A DNA stretch of 34,769 bases from positions 1-34,769 of the forward strand of contig JAEYRN010000022.1 of NCBI GenBank assembly GCA_023435565.1. Reading direction: 5' to 3'. The notes beneath the pieces were generated by a model. It was given only the letters and a program-made list of their open reading frames with translations, made no database searches and was not told the origin of the DNA. Shown here in pieces: positions 1-8,454 of this stretch (its first letter is position 1; the number at the start of each line of letters is the position of its first letter). This DNA is from Bacillota bacterium. GTDB taxonomy: Bacteria > Bacillota > UBA4882 > UBA8346. Both the position numbers and the translations under genes were made by a program.

Positions 1-101
1 TTCCAATGGTATTATAAAAGATACCGATATTTCTGTGGCTTAAACTAAGGCTAGATTTTTTTAGGCCTTTAAAGGCCTTAGTTTAGTGCGCCCTTTTTTC
101 G
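1..101. other. Nested inverted repeats downstream of the truncated RHS-like gene
   Basis: Positions 41-51 and 75-85 form an 11-bp perfect inverted repeat. Inside it, 63-78 is a perfect 16-bp palindrome, so two alternative hairpins are possible. It begins 16 bases past the stop codon of the RHS-like gene. On the minus strand no T-run follows either hairpin, so a classical intrinsic terminator is not clearly supported. A recombination scar or mRNA 3'-end structure is equally possible. No frame across 1-101 continues the RHS protein. Confidence 0.4.
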
Positions 102-3100
102 TCAATTTATGGAATTTTTCACGCTAACTGACCTTACTTTTGTTTGATACTCCTGCCATAAAGTCACTTCTTGGCGTGCTGGACTACCAGTAATTGATAC
201 CCCCGATATAGCCGAAAAGCTTCTTGTAAATTCAGCAGGTTGCTGGTAAACTGCATCATAAACATATCCAACCCGCACCTTAGCGATTTGACCGCCTTTT
301 ACCCACCGCCCATACGTGTCCTGCCCAGGCCAAATGAAGTTATAAGTTAAATTCGGTTTTGGATCATAACTTGTAATATATTGTTTCCCTGCAACATTGA
401 CTTCGACTTCTACTCGTTTTATGAACTTATTTGTATTAGTTCCGGTCAGTTTAGCGGTAATCATATTGGCCGCTTTCCGTCCTATTACCCGGTTACTTGC
501 GTAATTTAAAGAAAATTCAGTGCCGGTTATGGGGATATTCTCCTGTAACACCTGGTTCTCAACTTCGATAATTGAACCACAGCCAGTATTAGGATCATCG
601 GTTTGACCGTCCCCTTCTGGTTGTGGCTGTTGTGGCGCCTCCGCCCCCTCCGGCGGGCCATACGGCCAATTGCAATCCCAAGGCGAAAAATGATTAATCG
701 GCGCTCGCCAAAGGCTCTGTCCAACCTGGTAAGTAACAGCTAATTGTTGCCTTTCGGCGTCGGTGAATCCTAAATCAACTAAAGTTTGAACGTCGGCGGC
801 TTGTCCACTGCCACTAACATCCACCTCCGCCATACCGTCATTCATACTTAAGATCCTGATGATCCGCCCGTTCTCCGACGGAATCCAAGCGGCTTTATTA
901 TAGTCGTAATATCCTACCGGCACAATCCCACCCACCGGAAAGTTGAGGAAGTTCTCGACATAAAAGTAGACCGGCTGGTTAAAGGTAACATCTTCCGCTT
1001 CATCGATGGTCAGATCAACACAATAGGTATACCCAGTAGTCGGCGGCAATGCCGCCGGCATCATTTTAGGACCATTTGGACCGACGGTGTATTCCGTTGC
1101 CCGGACATTGATAGAATCGCTATTCAACCCTACAACCTTAGTCCCCGCTGGAAAGATCACTGTTGCCTGACGAATTCCGTCTTCATCGGTAACAACACTA
1201 CCTTGCGCCACTTGCGCTTGAGTAGTTTCCGTCAACGATATCTCCGTTACTTTGGTATCAGGTTGTAGTAAGATCACATCCGATGCTATAACATAATCTT
1301 GCCACGGAACATCCACCTGCCGCTGGGCTGATAAATACCCGTCCCTCTCATACTTGACCGTCAAATATCCTCCACCATTGACAGCCAAGTCGAAAACTCC
1401 ATCGGCCCGGCTCAAGGTTTGACCATATTCCCCATGGTTAAGTACGGTAACCTTTACCCCCGGCAATGGCTCTCCGTCTTTATCCAGCACCTTGCCACGG
1501 ATCACCGCCGCCCGGACCGGCTCGATGGTCTCCGGGTCCATCCCGGTCTGAATCGGATTTTCCCCAGTATACAAAAAGCTAGTAGCTGTCTTCAAATCCG
1601 AAACGATAGTCGGATCCAAAGTAGGAGCAACTTCAGCCGGGTCCGGCGGCAAGTTGGGATCGGAAGTCGCAATTGTAAAGGAACTGCCCGCCGTTACCGG
1701 ATTGCCTGCCATATCGGAAGCATTCAAAGTAACGCTGTGACTGCCGGAGGCCAAATCCGCCCCCGGAGTATAGCTAATAATCTTAGAAATGTTATCGTAT
1801 GAACCATTCACTAACTGCCCGTCCAGAATTAATCGGACCGAAGCCGGATCAATCCCGGAAAGCTCGTCAATTATTCCGCCTGTAATAACGGGCCGTTTCA
1901 GATTAAGCTTCGTGCCGTTCGCCGGTTGGAGATTACTGATGACTGGCGCAGTCTTGTCTAAATTCACCATAACCGAAATTACAGCTATATTTCCCGCCAG
2001 GTCAACCGCTTGTCCCGATATTACCTGGTCAGATCCTTCTGTTGTCACTAGAACCGGTTCGGTTACACTAACGATACCCGACAAAATATCTGTTCCGACA
2101 AACGACACTGTTACATCGGCGTTGTTCCAGCCATTGCCGTTTGGGACTGGAGTCAGACTTGGGCTAATTAACGGTAAAGCTTGATCCAGCTTAACTGTTA
2201 AACTCTTCGGAACTTCTGAGTTCCCGTCTTGATCAACAGCCCAATATTCGACAGTGTAAACCCCATCGATAATGAATTGGATTTGATTACCGGCAACCGC
2301 TTCACCTTCATTAATACGATAATATATTTGAGCGACGCCGCTGCCTTGGTCGGTAGCAGTAAAGTTGATTGTAATCGGGGTTTTCACCCATTGCCTATCA
2401 TATAGATAATCATGAGTGGTCACCGGAGGTGTTTGGTCTTTGACGTTTCCCGAAACTTGTAAATCGTCGATTTTTATCTGTAAATCGCTGAATTGTTCAA
2501 TATCATGGTCGAAATAAACCTTGGTGAAACGGGTAAAGGGCGTTTTCTCTCGGACGGTGAACCAAGTATGGAAACCGCCGCCGTTTATGCTATAGTAAAC
2601 TTTAATCTCAGTAAATTTTTCGGTTGATGGCGGAAGGAGTTCGATCCTAAACCGCACGTGATCGTCCCGGGATATTTTTAATTGGCGCGGAGCGTTTTTA
2701 AGGTGTTTTCCACTTTTCTCAAGTTCCGCGTGAATAAAGACCTTTTTCTCCTTATTTTCTTCCGGTGTTAGTTTTAGGCTGTAAGCAAGCCAGCCTTTAT
2801 CGCCGACCAAACCAACCCTGACCCAGTCCCGGTGTAGAGGTCTGGAATGCTTTCCAAAAAACGGGCCGTGATGGCCTTTTTGATGATTAGGATGGTCCGG
2901 ACGGGGGCTTTTAAAACTAACCGTCCATTCCAATCCGACTGCGTCTTCGTTCCGTTTTGCTTCAAATCCCGGGGAATAAAGGCTGGTCTTTTGACTCCAA
3001 GTCTCCGGTTCGCTTTCCAAGCATCCATCGGCGGTATTCAGTTTCCACCCGTCGGAATGCAGCCCGAAGAAAGTAAATCCCAGATCCCTCAGGCTATTGC

Positions 3101-3212
3101 CGTTATTAAAATTTTCCGTATAAATCGACCCCGAATCTCCGAAACTGACCCCATTTAACAGAATCATAGCCAGAATCGCAGCTAGGGTAAAAAACTTCAC
3201 AAACCGTTTCAT
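102..3212 (-). CDS. Secreted RHS/YD-family protein, N-terminal part only (truncated)
   Basis: An exported protein of 1036 residues. I chose the ATG at 3212 over the adjacent in-frame TTG because the AGGAGGAG box sits about 7 bases before the ATG. Residues 1-25 are a signal peptide (basic, then hydrophobic, ending near GVSFG). Residues about 28-255 look like a beta-sandwich cap. About 262-515 carry three Ig-like repeats (TPPVTT, TAPVISNLQPANGTKL). About 565-650 are a carboxypeptidase-regulatory-like fold (RGKVLDKDGEPLPGVKVTV). The following segment, with PINHFSPWDCNWPYGPPEG and TGTEFSLNYASNR, is the conserved lead-in of large RHS/YD-repeat proteins. In those proteins long YD repeats follow. 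Here homology stops near TLWQEYQ and the frame ends 15 residues later, so the RHS core and toxin tip are missing. It is probably a degraded gene or one truncated by rearrangement. What the remaining N-terminal part does, if anything, is unknown. Confidence 0.85.
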   Translation of the reverse strand: MKRFVKFFTLAAILAMILLNGVSFGDSGSIYTENFNNGNSLRDLGFTFFGLHSDGWKLNTADGCLESEPETWSQKTSLYSPGFEAKRNEDAVGLEWTVSFKSPRPDHPNHQKGHHGPFFGKHSRPLHRDWVRVGLVGDKGWLAYSLKLTPEENKEKKVFIHAELEKSGKHLKNAPRQLKISRDDHVRFRIELLPPSTEKFTEIKVYYSINGGGFHTWFTVREKTPFTRFTKVYFDHDIEQFSDLQIKIDDLQVSGNVKDQTPPVTTHDYLYDRQWVKTPITINFTATDQGSGVAQIYYRINEGEAVAGNQIQFIIDGVYTVEYWAVDQDGNSEVPKSLTVKLDQALPLISPSLTPVPNGNGWNNADVTVSFVGTDILSGIVSVTEPVLVTTEGSDQVISGQAVDLAGNIAVISVMVNLDKTAPVISNLQPANGTKLNLKRPVITGGIIDELSGIDPASVRLILDGQLVNGSYDNISKIISYTPGADLASGSHSVTLNASDMAGNPVTAGSSFTIATSDPNLPPDPAEVAPTLDPTIVSDLKTATSFLYTGENPIQTGMDPETIEPVRAAVIRGKVLDKDGEPLPGVKVTVLNHGEYGQTLSRADGVFDLAVNGGGYLTVKYERDGYLSAQRQVDVPWQDYVIASDVILLQPDTKVTEISLTETTQAQVAQGSVVTDEDGIRQATVIFPAGTKVVGLNSDSINVRATEYTVGPNGPKMMPAALPPTTGYTYCVDLTIDEAEDVTFNQPVYFYVENFLNFPVGGIVPVGYYDYNKAAWIPSENGRIIRILSMNDGMAEVDVSGSGQAADVQTLVDLGFTDAERQQLAVTYQVGQSLWRAPINHFSPWDCNWPYGPPEGAEAPQQPQPEGDGQTDDPNTGCGSIIEVENQVLQENIPITGTEFSLNYASNRVIGRKAANMITAKLTGTNTNKFIKRVEVEVNVAGKQYITSYDPKPNLTYNFIWPGQDTYGRWVKGGQIAKVRVGYVYDAVYQQPAEFTRSFSAISGVSITGSPARQEVTLWQEYQTKVRSVSVKNSIN

Positions 3213-3318
3213 CAAAAAACTCCTCCTTGGATTTAGGTTATATATTCTTTATTAATCTCAAGTCTAAAGAAACAAATTTGATTAGAAGGCTAAATGGTTG
3301 GTTTTAGACTGACCCAAA

Positions 3319-3345
3319 TAAAAAACCGGCCTCTCAAAGACCGGT
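3319..3345 (-). terminator. Rho-independent terminator in the leader of the RHS-like gene
   Basis: On the minus strand an 8-bp stem (one G-U pair) with a 5-base loop at 3345-3325 is followed by TTTTTTATTT. It lies about 107 bases upstream of the RHS-like start. It therefore either ends a short upstream transcript or acts as an attenuator for the RHS-like gene. Confidence 0.8.
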
Positions 3346-4066
3346 CATCACATCCTAAAATGTATTTGATGTCGAAAAAATAATACCGCTGCCATACACT
3401 GCCATGATCCGATTTCCGTAACGACAAAGGCTAATAATTCCAAATTTTATCCAAATATTCGTCATTAAGGAAAATAATCCTGCAAAAATTTCCAAAATTG
3501 TTTATAAAATTCTATATTCCCTGTATAAAACGTCATTATTAAATTTTGTAAAATAGATTTCATTCAATAATCTAGCTCAATTCATTGCCACCCGCATAGT
3601 GGGTGACTTGACTAGTCCTATAAGGACCTTTTACTTAATACACCTAAAAATGTCAAGTTCATTATATAAATCGAATATAACCAAATTATCATTTTAGCCA
3701 CTTAATCGGTACCCGAAAACCAGCGCAATTGCCCTAGCGCGCTGGTGTGAAACCCTTGCCGAATTGACTGAACTCTCAGTTTATTCATTCGCTCCGTCAA
3801 AAGGGGTACAGTGCAAGACGCGCCGGGAGCGAGGAACGGAGGCGTACTTGATGTACGCTGAGTACCGCAGCGACCAAGCAACACAGCAATGTACCCCTTT
3901 TCACGGAGCATCAGCCAATTCGGCAAAACCCACTGAACCTCTCCAATCTTTTACTAACAGAACACTTTAAATCTATACATATTTTACCATATCTTTTTCA
4001 TTCTCCCACGCGTAGCGTAGGGTTTTGTTCGCTTCGCTCATAATCAATCGTGAGTTAACTTAAAAA
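3346..4066. other. Gene-free intergenic region with a repeat and small hairpins
   Basis: I see no convincing gene here. A 36-codon minus-strand frame (3465-3355, starting MTNIWIKF and ending SNTF) stops 10 bases before the terminator stem but has only a weak ribosome site, so it is at most a small-protein or sRNA candidate. Short hairpins lie at 3589-3605 (CACCC/GGGTG), 3615-3627 (GTCC/GGAC) and 3720-3745 (a 7-bp CCAGCGC/GCGCTGG stem). The palindromic repeat at 3756-3926 is listed separately. Longer frames across 3702-3970 merely read through that palindrome and were discarded. Confidence 0.5.
3756..3926 (+). repeat. Dispersed palindromic repeat, family 1, copy 1
   Basis: An imperfect palindrome of 171 bp. 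The outer arms 3756-3771 and 3911-3926 match at 15 of 16 bases. An inner pair begins AAAAGGGGTACA and is mirrored by TGTACCCCTTTT. A core hairpin is built on GCGTAC-TTGAT-GTACGC. A diverged copy lies inverted at 20853-21016. The two align along most of their length, with long shared runs around GAGCACCGCAGCGACC-like sequence and TTTTCACGG. The element is non-coding and may be a MITE-like relic or a structured RNA/DNA element. Confidence 0.75.
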
Positions 4067-4113
4067 CAAAAAAGGCGCGGAAATTGAAAAAAATTTTTCA
4101 AATCTCCACGCCT
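4061..4113 (-). terminator. Terminator of the rseP operon
   Basis: On the minus strand a long, A/T-rich stem opens with AGGCG (4113-4109) and closes with CGCCT (4077-4073). It is followed at once by TTTTTGTTTTTA. It lies about 100 bases after the rseP stop codon and probably ends the whole housekeeping transcript. Between it and rseP, the decamer AGCCTATTGC occurs twice (near 4145 and 4160). Confidence 0.8.
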
Positions 4114-4215
4114 CTATGTCTAAATCTATAGTCCCTGCTATCTCTAGCCTATTGCCTTCAGCCTATTGCTTAACGCTGACGACGCGTAACGAAAACCACG
4201 TTCCTACCCACTAAA

Positions 4216-5298
4216 CTAAAAATACATCTTAATAACCCTCAAAATGTCATTATAAGTCACCATCACACCCAAGACCAACATGGCCATTAATCCGATCATT
4301 TGCGCAGCGGCTTTTTGTTGCGCGGAAAATTCCTTCCGGAATAACCTTTCCAAAAGCAAAATTACGATCCAACCTCCATCCAAGAGCGGCAAAGGAATCG
4401 GCAACATATTAAAGAGAAACAGGAATAGGCTGATCTGAATCAGCAGGAAAAAGAGGTGGTATAAAGGCAAACCGCCGCTTTGCTCGATTACCGTTACCAT
4501 ACCGATGGGGCCCATTACTCCACCTTTAAAGGCCATAGCAATAATTTGCCCAAATGACTTTAAAAACTGCCCGATAAAATCCTTGGTATACACCACGGCA
4601 ATTTTGGCAGCCTGACCGATTGAGGTCCGTTCATAATTCGGCACCGGACTAATCCCTATCAGATACCGCTTTTCAATGGAATTATAAAAGGGGGTTAGCT
4701 TCTTTTCAATTATTTGATTTTTCCGTTCAATGGTTAAAGTAATAGTCCGACCTTTGGACTTGGCGACTAATTTTGAAATATCCTGCCAAACTTTGACCGG
4801 TTCTCTTTCGATGGCCACGATGCGATCCCCCGGTTTCAGCCCTGCTTCAAAAGCAGGCGATCCGGGAGTGGCTTGCTCAATGATTGGGGCCGGGCTTTTA
4901 ATACTGCTGGGAAGCCCCACAAACGCCGCCATGGTAAAAATCAAAATCATAGCCAAAATCAGATTAAAAACAGGTCCTGCGGCAATCACAACCACCTTTT
5001 TCCAAAGGGCCAGGTAATTAAAGGATTCTTTCGGTTCGACCGGGGGATCCTCCGATTCTCCTTCCAAAGCAATATCCATCCCGGCAATTTTACAGAAACC
5101 TCCCAGCAAAATCCAGCGAAACGAATATTGAACGCCTCTCCAGTTAAATTTGGCGATTAATGGTCCAAAACCCACTGAAAATTCGTAGACTTTGACTCCA
5201 AACATCCGAGCCGTAATAAAATGACCAAACTCGTGAACCACTACTAAAAAACTTAATAATAAAAGAGTTTTCCAAATTGCGTTAAAATCAAAACCCAA
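4216..5298 (-). CDS. rseP: Site-2 intramembrane zinc metalloprotease RseP/RasP
   Basis: A 360-residue polytopic membrane protease of the S2P/M50B family. In Bacillota these cut membrane-spanning anti-sigma factors and signal-peptide remnants. The zinc and catalytic motif HEFGH is at residues 22-26 in the first membrane helix. A PDZ domain lies at about 130-215 (GSPAFEAGLKPGDRIVAIE). The C-terminal metal-ligand motif NMLPIPLPLLDGG is at 297-309. It is two residues longer than the usual NxLPIPxLDGG form. The start is TTG at 5298, 7 bases after a GGAGG box that lies inside the end of dxr. One base separates the dxr stop from this start, so the two genes are probably translationally coupled. It is the last gene before the operon terminator. 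Confidence 0.93.
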   Translation of the reverse strand: MGFDFNAIWKTLLLLSFLVVVHEFGHFITARMFGVKVYEFSVGFGPLIAKFNWRGVQYSFRWILLGGFCKIAGMDIALEGESEDPPVEPKESFNYLALWKKVVVIAAGPVFNLILAMILIFTMAAFVGLPSSIKSPAPIIEQATPGSPAFEAGLKPGDRIVAIEREPVKVWQDISKLVAKSKGRTITLTIERKNQIIEKKLTPFYNSIEKRYLIGISPVPNYERTSIGQAAKIAVVYTKDFIGQFLKSFGQIIAMAFKGGVMGPIGMVTVIEQSGGLPLYHLFFLLIQISLFLFLFNMLPIPLPLLDGGWIVILLLERLFRKEFSAQQKAAAQMIGLMAMLVLGVMVTYNDILRVIKMYF

Positions 5299-5299
5299 G

Positions 5300-6469
5300 T
5301 TATTTCCTCCTCTGTCCGATTATTTCCCCGGCCTTGACCCGCGCCCATGAGTCAACGGCTAAAATCTCTTCCAATCCCGGAGTTATTGCAAAACTATCCT
5401 TTTGATATTCTTCCACTACTTCGGAAACGATACTAATGATATCAATAAAATTAATTCTTCCCATTAAGAAAGCTTTCACCACTTCTTCATTAGCGGCATT
5501 CAAAGCTGCGGGAAGGCTGCCGCCATAGCGACCGGCCTGATAGGCCAATTCAACTGCAGGAAATAATTTTGAGTTCACCGGTTGAAAATTCAAAGTAGCT
5601 CCCTGTAAGAGATCCAACTTGGGAAAGCTATTGGCAAGATGCTCCGGAAAAGTAAGCGCATATTGGATCGGTAATCGCATGTCGCAAAGACCCATTTGGG
5701 CAAGGTGTGATCCGTCTACCAACTCTACGATAGAATGGATAATACTTTCCGGGTGGATGACTACTCCAATCCGATCAAATCCTACATTGAAAAGCCAGTG
5801 GGCCTCAATTATTTCCAATCCTTTATTAAACATCGTAGCCGAATCAATGGTAATCTTACCGCCCATACTCCAATTGGGATGCTTTAACGCTTGTTCCAGT
5901 GTGACATCTTCCAAATCCTCGGGCCGGTAATCACGGAATGGTCCACCGGAAGCGGTTAAAAGCAATCGTTCGACATCCGAAGGTTTAGTTCCCTGTAAAC
6001 ATTGAAAGATAGCGCTATGTTCGCTGTCAACCGGTATTATACTCACGTTATTTTTAACAGCGGCAGGCATGATGATTGAACCGGCAGCCACTAATGTTTC
6101 TTTGTTAGCCAGCGCAATCGTCTTCCCGGCATTGATCGCCGCCAAAGTTGGCCCGATTCCAATTGATCCTACAATCGCCGATAAAACCAAGTCCACTTCA
6201 GGCAGAACAACTATCTGGTTCATACCTTCCGTTCCGACTAAAATATTTGTTTTTAATCCAACCAGTTCTTGTAGTTCAGGCAGTTGCTGAGCTGAATTGA
6301 TTACCAGATAGGAAGGATTATATTCCCGAGCTTGTTCCGCTAAGAGCCTGATATTGGAACCGGCAGCCAATGCAACCACTTTGAACCGCTCCGGAAACTC
6401 ACTTACAACTTCTAGAGTTTGGCGGCCAATCGATCCGGTGGAACCTAAAACAACTATATTTTTGGTCAT
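5300..6469 (-). CDS. dxr: 1-deoxy-D-xylulose 5-phosphate reductoisomerase
   Basis: A cytoplasmic enzyme of the MEP isoprenoid pathway. It converts DXP to 2-C-methyl-D-erythritol 4-phosphate using NADPH and a divalent metal. It has 389 residues, the usual length. The Rossmann NADPH motif GSTGSIG is at residues 9-15. The metal-binding VDSEHSAIFQCLQG motif follows at about 147-160, with TIDSATMFNKGLE downstream in the catalytic domain. The ATG at 6469 overlaps the TGA of the preceding membrane-protein gene (ATGA), which indicates translational coupling. Its product feeds the undecaprenyl synthesis encoded by uppS in the same block. Confidence 0.96.
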   Translation of the reverse strand: MTKNIVVLGSTGSIGRQTLEVVSEFPERFKVVALAAGSNIRLLAEQAREYNPSYLVINSAQQLPELQELVGLKTNILVGTEGMNQIVVLPEVDLVLSAIVGSIGIGPTLAAINAGKTIALANKETLVAAGSIIMPAAVKNNVSIIPVDSEHSAIFQCLQGTKPSDVERLLLTASGGPFRDYRPEDLEDVTLEQALKHPNWSMGGKITIDSATMFNKGLEIIEAHWLFNVGFDRIGVVIHPESIIHSIVELVDGSHLAQMGLCDMRLPIQYALTFPEHLANSFPKLDLLQGATLNFQPVNSKLFPAVELAYQAGRYGGSLPAALNAANEEVVKAFLMGRINFIDIISIVSEVVEEYQKDSFAITPGLEEILAVDSWARVKAGEIIGQRRK

Positions 6470-7530
6470 TTTACACCTGCGTTTATTAAAGAGGTTAGTC
6501 CGTTGGTAGCGCGTCCGGTCTTAAAAGCCCGGAAAATTGCCCGGATTGTTATTGCTAAAATCGGTCCAATTAGTATCCCGGTTAAACCAAACAGTTTCAT
6601 ACCGAGATATACTAAAAAAATTACAGCCAAAGGATGAATATGTAAATTCTCGCCGATCAATTTGGCCTCTCCCAACTGGCGTAGGAAAAGTACAATAAAG
6701 TATAGCATCATCAGCCAGATTGCTTGGTAATAATTTTGGAATAAACAAAAAACAAACATCAAAGGTAAATAAAGCATTCCCGGGCCTAATACCGGAATAA
6801 AATCTAAAATTCCGGCTAAAAACCCATAAGCAATAGCTCCGGGAATCTTTAACAGCCAAAATATCAAAGTAGTTAAACAAGAAGTTAAGACTGCCAGTAA
6901 GATTTCAACTTGAATAAAACTAATAAAAGCGGCAATTACCTCCTCTTTAACTTGGATAGTAAGCGACCGCCAACTCCGAGGCATGATTCTATATAAAAAA
7001 CCGCTGAAGATATTTTTGTCTCGGCTGATGAAATAAGCTGTAAGCCCGCCTAAACCCAAGGCCAATACTACTCTTGGAAAAGCGGGGATTAAGTTGATAA
7101 CCCAAATAACTACTGAGCGAAATAGGTGTTCAACCGCACCCGGCCTAATCAAATAATTTTGAATAAACCCCTCCGGAACTTGAAAGTGAGCCTCTAAAAA
7201 ATCGGTTAGGCCGGAACCAAAACTCAACAATTCATTTACTAAAACCGGTATCTTTGGGAGTACTCTAAGAGCTTCTTGATAAGCGACTAAAAAAACAATC
7301 CCGGTTAAACTTAACAACCCAACAAGAGTAATCGTTAAAACTAATGATACCGCTATTTTACGGTTTATTTTCAATCTGATTTCCGCATTTTTAACCACTG
7401 GCTCAATTAGACAAGCGAGGAGAATTCCAAGTAAAAAAGGGGCCAATAGCGGAAAAAAATATTGCAGACTTAAAATAAAACCCAGGCAAATTACAGCAGA
7501 CCATAAAAAAAACTTTAATTCATTACTCAA
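6466..7530 (-). CDS. AI-2E/YtvI-family membrane permease-like protein
   Basis: A 354-residue integral membrane protein with about seven to eight hydrophobic helices and no enzyme motif. The C-terminal half (FLAGILDFIPVLGPGMLYLP and GETKLIG-like GEAKLIGENLHIHPLAV) is characteristic of the AI-2E transporter family. That family includes the Bacillota sporulation protein YtvI and Na+/H+ antiporter-like members, and the substrate here cannot be read from sequence. The start is TTG at 7530 with only a weak ribosome site. Translation may depend on the cdsA message upstream, although an 81-base spacer with a strong hairpin lies between them. Its stop overlaps the dxr start. Confidence 0.8.
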   Translation of the reverse strand: MSNELKFFLWSAVICLGFILSLQYFFPLLAPFLLGILLACLIEPVVKNAEIRLKINRKIAVSLVLTITLVGLLSLTGIVFLVAYQEALRVLPKIPVLVNELLSFGSGLTDFLEAHFQVPEGFIQNYLIRPGAVEHLFRSVVIWVINLIPAFPRVVLALGLGGLTAYFISRDKNIFSGFLYRIMPRSWRSLTIQVKEEVIAAFISFIQVEILLAVLTSCLTTLIFWLLKIPGAIAYGFLAGILDFIPVLGPGMLYLPLMFVFCLFQNYYQAIWLMMLYFIVLFLRQLGEAKLIGENLHIHPLAVIFLVYLGMKLFGLTGILIGPILAITIRAIFRAFKTGRATNGLTSLINAGVK

Positions 7531-7558
7531 TGTTCAACACCGCTATTCAAGCTTTTAT

Positions 7559-7610
7559 GCGTTACGTGTTAAGCGGATTCTCATTACGTGGTACGCTTAA
7601 CACGCGTAAC
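7559..7610. repeat. Intercistronic inverted repeat between cdsA and the AI-2E gene
   Basis: The arms at 7561-7575 and 7594-7610 pair over 15 bp with one bulged base (GTTACGTGTTAAGCG against its complement), leaving an 18-base loop. No T-run follows on the minus strand. It may therefore protect or process the mRNA rather than terminate it. A related CTTAACGC...ACGCGTAACG sequence occurs near 4168-4190, after rseP. Confidence 0.6.
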
Positions 7611-7611
7611 A

Positions 7612-8454
7612 CTATAAAAAATACGCACCAAAATAAGTCACTATGTAGTAAACGACCGGAGCGGAAAGGAGCAAGCTGTCAAAACGGTCTAACACTCCAC
7701 CATGTCCCGGTAAAAAATATCCGGAGTCTTTCACACCGGCATTACGCTTGATTACCGACTCAACCAAGTCTCCAAATTGACCGGCCACAACAACTATGCA
7801 ACCTAAAAGAAGCATACAATTTATTGGTTTGTGAAAATACCACCCTAAAAGAAAAGCTATTAATAAACCTCCACCCAGACCCCCAATGGAACCCTCAATA
7901 CTCTTTTTGGGACTGATTTTAGGACTGAGTTTATGTTTTCCAAAATTAATTCCAACGAAGTAAGCGGCTGAGTCATTGACCCAGGTGACTAAGACGGTAA
8001 ATAGAACATAAAAGAGGCCATCCTGTCCGGGAATAAATCTTAACAGTAAGATATATGCAAACATAAATCCAATATAGACCGCTCCGAATAAATTAGCGGC
8101 GGCATTGTTTAGTCCTTGTTCAGGCTCGCCTCTTAAAAGTTCGCTTAAAAATGTAATAATAAATACGATGATTAACATTAAGGTTAAAGCCCGTTCCCCA
8201 ATCCGAAGGGACTCTAATGGATCAAGTCCAATCTTACTCGTAATGACATAGATTAACGCTAATAAAAACAAGGAGCTGAATAATAATAATTGTGTTTGAG
8301 AACGCAAATTCTGTTTTTTTATTAATTCCGCGTATTCTAACACTCCTAATGTAGTCAACAAACCGATTGCTAAAGCAAAAGGAAGGCCTCCGTAACCGAT
8401 GAGGGTTAACAATAAAGCTGCTCCTAAGATTCCCCATATCGTCCTTTGGATCAT
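7612..8454 (-). CDS. cdsA: Phosphatidate cytidylyltransferase (CDP-diacylglycerol synthase)
   Basis: An integral membrane enzyme that makes CDP-diacylglycerol from phosphatidic acid and CTP, the branch point for phosphatidylglycerol and other phospholipids. It has 280 residues and about eight hydrophobic helices. The family signature near the C-terminus is intact: GQFGDLVESVIKRNAGVKDS followed by GHGGVLDRFDS, which holds the metal-binding aspartates. The ATG at 8454 overlaps the uppS stop as ATGA, so the two are coupled. Confidence 0.95.
   Translation of the reverse strand: MIQRTIWGILGAALLLTLIGYGGLPFALAIGLLTTLGVLEYAELIKKQNLRSQTQLLLFSSLFLLALIYVITSKIGLDPLESLRIGERALTLMLIIVFIITFLSELLRGEPEQGLNNAAANLFGAVYIGFMFAYILLLRFIPGQDGLFYVLFTVLVTWVNDSAAYFVGINFGKHKLSPKISPKKSIEGSIGGLGGGLLIAFLLGWYFHKPINCMLLLGCIVVVAGQFGDLVESVIKRNAGVKDSGYFLPGHGGVLDRFDSLLLSAPVVYYIVTYFGAYFL

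Noticed and set aside
3360..3480. c-di-GMP (GEMM) riboswitch ahead of the RHS-like gene
   Set aside because: The terminator position is right and an ACAAAGGC-like string occurs, but the conserved GCACAGGGCAAACC and GGGACGCAAAG elements are absent on both strands.
3589..3630. IS200/IS605 end hairpins
   Set aside because: Two small hairpins occur, but there is no TnpA or TnpB remnant and no second end.
3702..3970. Overlapping 68- and 74-residue frames on both strands
   Set aside because: They read through the palindromic repeat, have no ribosome site, and the translated sequences look like non-coding DNA.
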